Positions 1-4,756 of a stretch of 5,560 bases of DNA are shown in pieces. This stretch comes from an uncultured Zetaproteobacteria bacterium. GTDB taxonomy: Bacteria; Pseudomonadota; Zetaproteobacteria; Mariprofundales; Mariprofundaceae. The first letter of the stretch is position 1. The number at the start of each line of letters is the position of its first letter. The stretch spans positions 1-5,560 of the forward strand of contig CAJXNE010000136.1 of the NCBI GenBank assembly GCA_913056285.1, read 5' to 3'. A program made the translations under genes and the position numbers. A model generated the notes under the pieces. That model saw only the letters and a list, made by a program, of their open reading frames with translations. It was not told where the DNA came from and did no database searches.

Positions 1-656
1 GGGCCGGTAACGGCATGCATGGCATCGAAAGCCATGGAAAAGTCATCCGCAAGCAGTGCTCGAATCGCATCAAAATCAAACAGCGACTGCATCAGTTCAG
101 CGTAATCAGCCACCGGGTCAATCACGTCAACCTGCATGCCAGCCAATTCGAAGCTGCCGGTGTGATCCAGATCGACATCGTCGCATTCAATCATATCATA
201 ATAGCTGATATCTTGTGTGCGAGCATAAATAGCTTCGGTCACGCCTTCCGGTGCCGGGCCGCCATTGCCGATATTATATTTAATGCCGAAATCATCGTCC
301 GGGCCTGCCGGGTTATGACTGGCCGATAGAATCAAACCGCCGTATGCGCCGTATTTGCGAATCACGCATGATGCAGCCGGCGTTGATAAAATACCGCCCT
401 GCCCGACCAATACTTTGCCAAAACCACTGGCCGCAGCCATTTTCAGAATCGTCTGAATGGCTTCCCGATTAAAATAACGGCCATCACCACCGACGACCAG
501 CGTTTGTCCGCCGAAATCGCCAATCGAATCAAAAACAGCCTGCACGAAATTTTCCAGATAGTGCGCCTGTTGAAATACTTTTACTTTTTTTCGCAACCCC
601 GATGTGCCCGGCCTCTGCCCTTCAAATGGCTGGGTTGATACGGCTTGAATCTGCAT
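1..656 (-). CDS. pgm: Alpha-phosphoglucomutase, N-terminal part (C-terminus beyond left edge)
   Basis: This gene encodes a cytoplasmic enzyme that interconverts glucose-1-phosphate and glucose-6-phosphate through a phosphoserine intermediate. About 219 residues are visible before the left edge cuts the gene; the PGM1-like family is usually about 545 residues, so roughly 60% is missing. Direct evidence is the N-terminal RPGTSGLRKKVKVFQ block (residues 15-29), GGDGR (56-60), the active-site loop SASHNPAG (111-118) with the phosphorylated serine expected at Ser113, and the FGIKYNIGNGGPAPE segment that follows, all typical of the eukaryote-like PGM1 branch rather than the ManB/GlmM branches. The ATG at 656-654 is chosen because a strong GGAGG lies 6 bases upstream and the homology begins at once. 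The gene is separated from galU by 378 bases and a probable terminator, so it may have its own promoter. In this context it would supply glucose-1-phosphate to GalU. The family call is firm; completeness cannot be judged. Confidence 0.95.
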   Translation of the reverse strand, partial: MQIQAVSTQPFEGQRPGTSGLRKKVKVFQQAHYLENFVQAVFDSIGDFGGQTLVVGGDGRYFNREAIQTILKMAAASGFGKVLVGQGGILSTPAASCVIRKYGAYGGLILSASHNPAGPDDDFGIKYNIGNGGPAPEGVTEAIYARTQDISYYDMIECDDVDLDHTGSFELAGMQVDVIDPVADYAELMQSLFDFDAIRALLADDFSMAFDAMHAVTG

Positions 657-661
657 ATAAA

Positions 662-670
662 TCCTCCCCT
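662..670 (-). promoter_or_regulatory. Ribosome binding site of pgm
   Basis: The minus strand reads AGGGGAGGA here. Its GGAGG core (667-663) ends 6 bases before the ATG at 656-654. This near-ideal Shine-Dalgarno sequence fixes the pgm start. Confidence 0.85.
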
Positions 671-710
671 CTATGGCTGCGACATACTAACCGAAGGCGC
701 ATCCTAAAAC

Positions 711-725
711 CATCTAAAAAAGATG
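711..725 (-). other. Small hairpin in the pgm leader
   Basis: CATCT (711-715) and AGATG (721-725) form a 5-bp stem around a homopolymer loop (U5 in the mRNA). It is flanked by a second, outer inverted repeat, AACCGA (689-694) and TCGGTT (733-738). If the promoter proposed at 743-771 is real, the inner hairpin lies in the 5' untranslated region about 40 bases before the ribosome binding site. The outer repeat would straddle the transcription start, so it may act as DNA rather than RNA. A role is not shown. Confidence 0.35.
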
Positions 726-742
726 ATTCGGCTCGGTTTGTG

Positions 743-771
743 GGTATAGAGGGATAACCATGCCCTGAAAA
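743..771 (-). promoter_or_regulatory. Tentative sigma-70-type promoter for pgm
   Basis: On the minus strand a -35-like TTTTCA (771-766) and a -10-like TATACC (748-743) are 17 bases apart, each matching four of six consensus positions. Transcription would begin near 736 and give a leader of about 80 bases. The position fits the need for a pgm promoter downstream of the galU terminator, but the boxes are imperfect and AT-rich DNA often yields such matches. Confidence 0.3.
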
Positions 772-785
772 CAAAAAATAGCGAA

Positions 786-797
786 ATTGCGCACAAT
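786..797. promoter_or_regulatory. Operator-like near-palindrome upstream of the pgm promoter
   Basis: The minus strand reads ATTGTGCGCAAT, with ATTG/CAAT arms and a central GC; only one symmetric pair (T/G) breaks the palindrome. It lies about 15 bases upstream of the proposed -35 box, where a DNA-binding regulator could sit. I cannot assign a regulator; the TTGTG...CAA look recalls LacI-family sites only loosely. Confidence 0.25.
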
Positions 798-847
798 AAC
801 CGGGAAAAGGACAGGCTATTGAACCTTGGATATGAAGTCTCAGTGAA

Positions 848-857
848 ACAGGCCTGT
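848..857. repeat. Perfect 10-base palindrome ACAGGCCTGT
   Basis: ACAGG/CCTGT is perfectly self-complementary with no spacer. It lies in the galU-pgm gap about 77 bases upstream of the proposed -35 box. The flanks GTGA (843-846) and TCAC (861-864) are also complementary but two bases out of register. It could be a dimeric regulator site or chance. Confidence 0.3.
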
Positions 858-984
858 CAGTCACCTTGATTGGCAGAAAATCCCAGAGATTTATAAACCA
901 TATCGGATGTTGGGTATCTATTTGTTATGTTGGCGTGAAAAACGCTCTCATAAGCATGATTTTCTCTTAAAAATCCGGCTCGAC

Positions 985-1024
985 AAAAAATAGAGAGCAC
1001 CTCAAATGGCATTCCATCTCTATT
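985..1024 (-). terminator. Probable intrinsic terminator after galU
   Basis: Reading the minus strand from the galU stop, AATAGAGA (1024-1017) pairs perfectly with TCTCTATT (996-989), and the DNA continues with T residues through 985, giving a run of six Ts that begins in the stem. The 20-base loop contains a further small TGG/CCA hairpin. It starts only 10 bases past the stop codon, the usual place for a terminator. The stem is AT-rich and the loop long, so termination may be partial, leaving some read-through to pgm. Confidence 0.55.
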
Positions 1025-1034
1025 AGAAGTCCCT

Positions 1035-1850
1035 TTATTTCAACAGCTTGTAGAAGTAATTTGTAGCTTCGACAAACCCGTCGATACTGCCGCAATCAAA
1101 GCGTTTACCTTGAAAACGATAGGCGATTACTTTGCCGGCACTGGCCTGGGTCTGCAGCGCATCGGTAACCTGTAATTCTCCATTGGCGCCCGGTGGAGTT
1201 TCCCTGAGAATATCGAAAATATCAGGGGTAAGGATATATCGTCCGATAATGGCCAGATTCGACGGCGCCTGCTCAGGCGCAGGTTTCTCAACCATGGTTT
1301 CAACTCTGGTATGGTTTTTATCAATCGCATCGCCGCTAATAATGCCGTATTTACTTACTTCATCATGAGGCACTTCTTCTACAGCCACGATACAGCACTG
1401 GTATTTTTCATACACCTTAACCATCTGTGACATAATGCCTTCATCACCTGTACACAGATCATCGGCTAGAATCACACCAAACGGATTGTTTCCGATTAAC
1501 ACTTCACCAGTGAGAATAGCATCACCCAATCCGCGCATTTCCACCTGACGGGTATAGGAATAACGACATTTATTGATCAGGCCGCGAATACGTTCCAACC
1601 GCTTTTCCTTGCTACTGCCCCGAATCTGATCTTCCAGTTCATAGGTGGTATCGAAATGGTCTTCAATGGCGCGTTTGTTCCTGCCTGTCACCATGGCAAT
1701 ATCCATCATACCTGCTTCAGCGGCCTCTTGAACGCCGTACTGAATCAAGGGCTTAGTGAGTACAGGTAGCATCTCTTTGGGTTGAGCCTTAGTTGCTGGT
1801 AAAAACCTTGTTCCATAGCCTGCAACGGGGAATAAACATTTTTTTATCAT
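1035..1850 (-). CDS. galU: UTP-glucose-1-phosphate uridylyltransferase (UDP-glucose pyrophosphorylase)
   Basis: This cytoplasmic enzyme makes UDP-glucose and pyrophosphate from UTP and glucose-1-phosphate. The 271-residue protein has the full set of GalU landmarks: the nucleotide-binding loop GYGTRFLPATKAQPKEMLPV (residues 11-30), RQVEMRGLGDAIL near 101-113, ADDL with its metal-binding aspartate (129-132), VEKP (187-190), GELQVTDA (224-231) and FDCGSIDGFVEA (251-262). Length and N-terminus match the short Pseudomonas-type GalU of about 280 residues rather than the roughly 300-residue E. coli enzyme, so it looks complete. The ATG at 1850 gives the canonical MIKK start, with AAGGAA (1866-1861) 10 bases upstream. 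It lies 49 bases after ams with no terminator between, so co-transcription is likely. UDP-glucose is the glucosyl donor of sucrose-phosphate synthase, which explains its place here; GalU also serves cell-envelope sugars. Confidence 0.96.
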   Translation of the reverse strand: MIKKCLFPVAGYGTRFLPATKAQPKEMLPVLTKPLIQYGVQEAAEAGMMDIAMVTGRNKRAIEDHFDTTYELEDQIRGSSKEKRLERIRGLINKCRYSYTRQVEMRGLGDAILTGEVLIGNNPFGVILADDLCTGDEGIMSQMVKVYEKYQCCIVAVEEVPHDEVSKYGIISGDAIDKNHTRVETMVEKPAPEQAPSNLAIIGRYILTPDIFDILRETPPGANGELQVTDALQTQASAGKVIAYRFQGKRFDCGSIDGFVEATNYFYKLLK

Positions 1851-1860
1851 TATTGATTAC

Positions 1861-1866
1861 TTCCTT
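1861..1866 (-). promoter_or_regulatory. Ribosome binding site of galU
   Basis: AAGGAA on the minus strand sits 10 bases before the galU ATG at 1850. The spacing is slightly long, but the conserved MIKK N-terminus supports this start over any internal one. Confidence 0.6.
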
Positions 1867-1891
1867 TTTGTTAATTTTTTTATTTCCTGTT

Positions 1892-1919
1892 TCTATAATT
1901 TATTCAGCTAACCAGTAAA
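1892..1919 (-). promoter_or_regulatory. Weak candidate promoter before galU
   Basis: The minus strand has TTTACT (1919-1914) and TATAGA (1897-1892) 16 bases apart, each matching four of six consensus positions. It spans the last codons of ams and the AT-rich 49-base gap. It could give galU expression independent of the sucrose operon, which would suit a housekeeping enzyme. The match may be chance. Confidence 0.22.
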
Positions 1920-3855
1920 ACCCTAATGCAGGAACTACCATTTTATCATGGAAAATATGTGGACTTTCACCCGTGCACAAATCCCGGATATTGCCGGATT
2001 GAAACAGGCCATGTCGCCGCAACACCTGCATGTCGAAGTGTTGCGGCGTATTTTCAAAATTGGCCACCACCAGCACTTTCGATGCAGCCTTCTGATAGTC
2101 AAACTGTGAATAGGCCAGCAGGTGCGGATTATCCGTATCGATCAATTCACGCGTATTGAAATCGGCAAAAGCGCTGATCTCCTTACGCACCGCAATCAGC
2201 TTCTTCAAACCGGAAAAAATTGCGTGTTCGACGCTGCCCGACTGATGCCGTAAATCCGCTTTTTCCCAGTCTATGCTGGGCCTGTGCACCCAACGGCTGT
2301 CGCTGTTTTTATACTCATCCTGTTCATAGGAGTAGTCGTTCAGCGTGCCGATCTCATCACCGTAATAGAGCAGCGGAATGCCCCCGAATGAGAGAATCAC
2401 CGCATGCAACAGCAGAATCGACTTCACCGCGTCATTCACGGCCTGTTCATCGCCGTTTTCCAGCGCAGCCTGTAAACCTACCAGCGAAGCCAGGGTGCCG
2501 GAGATTCTTGCATCGCCTGTTTTCTCGTTTTGCGCGAAAGGCAGTCCCCGGGCACTGGAACCATCGAAGTGGCCGGTAAAATAATCGACCAGGAAATGCC
2601 GGTGGGCCACCGGATCATAGCCGCAATAAACAATATCACGGTCATCAAAACCCAGACCGATATCATCATGGCAACGGATATAATTGAGCCATGTCGCACG
2701 ATCCAGTTTATCGGGCAAGAAGGCTATGCCGCGGTTCAGCAAAGTCGTTTTTTTGGTCGCCACCGCATCCCAGAGCAGCGCCATCAATGTGGTGTTATAG
2801 GCAATTTCACACTCCTTGGCGATAATGGCATCTTCACCGAAATATTTGGCCACTTCGGTTGGCGCGACAATCGCCTCGGCAATGAACAGCACGCCCGGTG
2901 CTGTCACCTGGCAGCAATCCTTCATCAACTGCAGAATCAAGTGCGCCTCGCGTTCATTCTGGCAGGTGCTGCCGATTTTCTTCCACAAAAAAGCCACGGC
3001 ATCCAGACGCAGAATATCCGCACCCTGATTGGCCCAGTAAAAGAGAATATCAAGCATCTCGATGAACACGGCCGGATTGCTATAATTCAAATCCCACTGA
3101 TAGTGATTGAAGCAAGTCATCACCCAGCGCCCCATCTGCTCATTCCAGGTAAAATTTCCCGGTGAATTTTCAGGGAAGATTTCCGGCATAGTCTCTTCAA
3201 ACATATCCGGCATATCGCGGTTTTCGAATATATAATAATAGTCCTGATAATCCTGATCACCATTGCAGGCTCGCCTGGCCCAGTCATGCTCCTCAGATGT
3301 GTGATTCACCACTACATCCAGCGTCAAAAGCATTTCGCGTTTATGCATCGAATTGGCCAGTCGCTTGATATCTGCATTGGAACCGATTCGTTCATCGACT
3401 TTACGAAAATCGCGCACCGCATAACCGCCATCACTACGGCCGCGCGGGCAATCAAGAATCGGCATCACATGCACCATATTCACGCCCAGTTCCTGCAGGT
3501 AAAAAAGCTTGTCATTGAGTGCATTCAGATTGCCGGCAAAACCGTCGCTATAGAGCGCCATACCGACCCACCTCTGACTGAGAAACCAGTTATGGTCATT
3601 TTCCCGTTCCAGATCGATTTTTTTCAGAGTCGACGGTCTGGCGATATACTGCCTGGCCATCACCTCGACCAGCCTTTGCATATACTTCTCGAAATCGTGA
3701 CGTTCCCCATACAGATGATGGAACAGCGAATAGATAGAGTAAAAATTCGCCCCCAGCCGCGTATAGAAATAACGCATATTATTTTGCTTGATAATCTCCG
3801 GATTCAGCGCCAGCAGAATCTCGTTGAGCAGCGAATGTGACACCTGTTCATACAT
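1900..3855 (-). CDS. ams: Amylosucrase (GH13 family, sucrose glucosyltransferase)
   Basis: Amylosucrase transfers glucose from sucrose to an alpha-1,4-glucan and releases fructose, needing no nucleotide sugar. The protein has 651 residues, close to the 636 of the Neisseria polysaccharea enzyme. An N-terminal helical domain (about 1-95) is followed by a (beta/alpha)8 barrel and a C-terminal beta domain (about 560-651). Catalytic positions are all present: nucleophile Asp285 in DILRLDAVAF, acid/base Glu327 in FIAEAIV, and transition-state Asp397 in RCHDDIG. The sucrose-pocket residues Asp142 (SDGGYAV), His185 (NHTSEEH), Arg283 and Arg521 (DSRWVHRP) match those that set amylosucrase apart from other GH13 enzymes. 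No signal peptide is visible, so the protein is predicted to be cytoplasmic. The ATG overlaps the fructokinase stop by 8 bases, with AAGGAG 8 bases upstream. The close relative sucrose hydrolase is the main alternative; gene context favours amylosucrase feeding alpha-glucan storage. Confidence 0.94.
   Translation of the reverse strand: MYEQVSHSLLNEILLALNPEIIKQNNMRYFYTRLGANFYSIYSLFHHLYGERHDFEKYMQRLVEVMARQYIARPSTLKKIDLERENDHNWFLSQRWVGMALYSDGFAGNLNALNDKLFYLQELGVNMVHVMPILDCPRGRSDGGYAVRDFRKVDERIGSNADIKRLANSMHKREMLLTLDVVVNHTSEEHDWARRACNGDQDYQDYYYIFENRDMPDMFEETMPEIFPENSPGNFTWNEQMGRWVMTCFNHYQWDLNYSNPAVFIEMLDILFYWANQGADILRLDAVAFLWKKIGSTCQNEREAHLILQLMKDCCQVTAPGVLFIAEAIVAPTEVAKYFGEDAIIAKECEIAYNTTLMALLWDAVATKKTTLLNRGIAFLPDKLDRATWLNYIRCHDDIGLGFDDRDIVYCGYDPVAHRHFLVDYFTGHFDGSSARGLPFAQNEKTGDARISGTLASLVGLQAALENGDEQAVNDAVKSILLLHAVILSFGGIPLLYYGDEIGTLNDYSYEQDEYKNSDSRWVHRPSIDWEKADLRHQSGSVEHAIFSGLKKLIAVRKEISAFADFNTRELIDTDNPHLLAYSQFDYQKAASKVLVVANFENTPQHFDMQVLRRHGLFQSGNIRDLCTGESPHIFHDKMVVPALGFYWLAE
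2015..2048. repeat. 11-bp perfect inverted repeat inside ams
   Basis: CGCCGCAACAC (2015-2025) and GTGTTGCGGCG (2038-2048) are exactly complementary with a 12-base spacer, so the ams mRNA could form a GC-rich hairpin near codons 606-617. It encodes part of the C-terminal beta domain (around QHFDMQVLRRHG). No T run follows on either strand, so it is not an intrinsic terminator. Confidence 0.75.
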
Positions 3856-4756
3856 CGCTCTGACTCCTTATGCCCCAACTCTTCATAAACGGATCGTAAA
3901 AGGATACATCTTGCGGTGTTGCGCCACGAATGCCAACAATTGCACTGGCGAACTGCTGGGCGCGTTGCATACAGAGCCCGGCCGGCCATTCAAGCAGCAA
4001 ACCCGCCAAAAATACGCTACAGAATGCATCGCCGGCTCCGACCGTATCCACCACATCCACTTTTGTTGCAGGCGAAACGGCACAATCTGACCCGTCACCT
4101 TTCGGATGCAGGCTTGCACCGGCTTCACCGCCAGTCAGCAATACGCCATCGGACACATGGTCCATAAGCAAACGCAACTGTTTTTCCTTACTACTCTCTG
4201 CCGGAAAGATTGTCACCAGTTCATCAGCATTCAGCTTGACCCAACTGGCGCCATGTATCAGCTCAAACAGCCTCCGGTGCTGCCACCACGGCGCACGCAA
4301 ATTGATATCCACCAGCCGGGTGTGAATGTTCGCTTTGTTTAGATGCGCTACCGCCCGGGCCGATTCGTTATGCCTCAGTGCCAGCGAACCGTGATAGAGC
4401 AGCCACGCACCAGCCAGTTCCGGCAGCTCAGAAGCATCGATAAAATCGTATGCTGCGCTATCCACAATATCGTAGGCCGGTTCGCCATTGTTGAAGCTCA
4501 CATCCACCCTGCCGGTGGCATGCTTTGCATCCCTTTGCAGTCCGGAACAGTCCATACCCCAATGCTGCATGGACGATTCGATGTCATCCCCCATCATATC
4601 GCAACCGATGCGTGTAATCATTAGCGGCTGCAGGCCGAACGCTTGCAAATGCCAGGCCACATTAAACGGTGCGCCACCCAGTACAGCCGATCCGTCAGGA
4701 AAACAGTCAAACAACACTTCGCCGAAAATAAGCGGTCGCATCCCCAGCTCAGTCAT
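3848..4756 (-). CDS. frk: Fructokinase (PfkB/ribokinase-family sugar kinase)
   Basis: This PfkB-family kinase most likely phosphorylates fructose to fructose-6-phosphate with ATP in the cytoplasm. From the ATG at 4756 the protein has 302 residues, a normal family length. Visible landmarks are the N-terminal FGEVLFDCFPDG strand, the sugar-binding glycine motif GGAPFNVAW (27-35), DINLR (150-154) followed by APWW as in fructokinases, KLNADE (174-179), and the ATP/anion-hole motif DTVGAGDAF (237-245) with catalytic Asp243. The frame stays open to a TTG at 4771, and an ATG at 4741 also exists. I chose 4756 because it overlaps the spp stop by 8 bases, mirrors the frk-ams junction exactly, and has GAGG 9 bases upstream. 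Its neighbour amylosucrase releases free fructose, which this kinase would recycle. Fructose as substrate is inferred from motifs and context; another hexose is possible but less likely. Confidence 0.9.
   Translation of the reverse strand: MTELGMRPLIFGEVLFDCFPDGSAVLGGAPFNVAWHLQAFGLQPLMITRIGCDMMGDDIESSMQHWGMDCSGLQRDAKHATGRVDVSFNNGEPAYDIVDSAAYDFIDASELPELAGAWLLYHGSLALRHNESARAVAHLNKANIHTRLVDINLRAPWWQHRRLFELIHGASWVKLNADELVTIFPAESSKEKQLRLLMDHVSDGVLLTGGEAGASLHPKGDGSDCAVSPATKVDVVDTVGAGDAFCSVFLAGLLLEWPAGLCMQRAQQFASAIVGIRGATPQDVSFYDPFMKSWGIRSQSDV
3864..3869 (-). promoter_or_regulatory. Ribosome binding site of ams, inside frk
   Basis: AAGGAG on the minus strand lies 8 bases before the ams ATG at 3855, within the last codons of the fructokinase gene. 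It is a strong site and fixes the ams start at the overlap. Confidence 0.85.

Larger units (their letters stand above)
657..1034. other. Non-coding region between galU and pgm
   Basis: This 378-base stretch has no convincing gene on either strand. On the minus strand, read from galU towards pgm, it holds a terminator-like hairpin with a T run (985-1024), a small GCGT/ACGC hairpin (933-945), a perfect 10-base palindrome (848-857), a near-palindrome ATTGTGCGCAAT (786-797), a tentative promoter (743-771), a leader hairpin (711-725) and the pgm ribosome binding site. It is richer in A and T than the flanking genes. A 51-codon minus-strand reading frame (857-1012) crosses the terminator but lacks a clear ribosome binding site and is not called as a gene. 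Confidence 0.7.

Noticed and set aside
622..864. An 80-codon minus-strand frame overlapping the start of pgm
   Set aside because: It overlaps the pgm start in another frame, runs through the palindromes and promoter region, and resembles no protein family.
857..1012. A 51-codon minus-strand reading frame (starting MPFEVLSIFCRAGF) in the galU-pgm gap
   Set aside because: It has no good ribosome binding site, its start lies inside the terminator hairpin, and no family is recognised. Its only notable feature is the short similarity to spp, reported separately.
844..2010. The 11-mer TGAAACAGGCC at 844-854 and again at 2000-2010
   Set aside because: Several 11-base repeats are expected by chance in a window of this size. 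One copy is in coding sequence, and no larger shared structure surrounds them.
2530..3165. A 211-codon plus-strand frame opposite ams
   Set aside because: It is antisense to the strongly conserved catalytic barrel of amylosucrase, and its translation shows no domain.
3286..3840. A 184-codon plus-strand frame opposite the N-terminal part of ams
   Set aside because: It is a shadow of ams codon structure, with a histidine- and isoleucine-rich translation typical of antisense frames.
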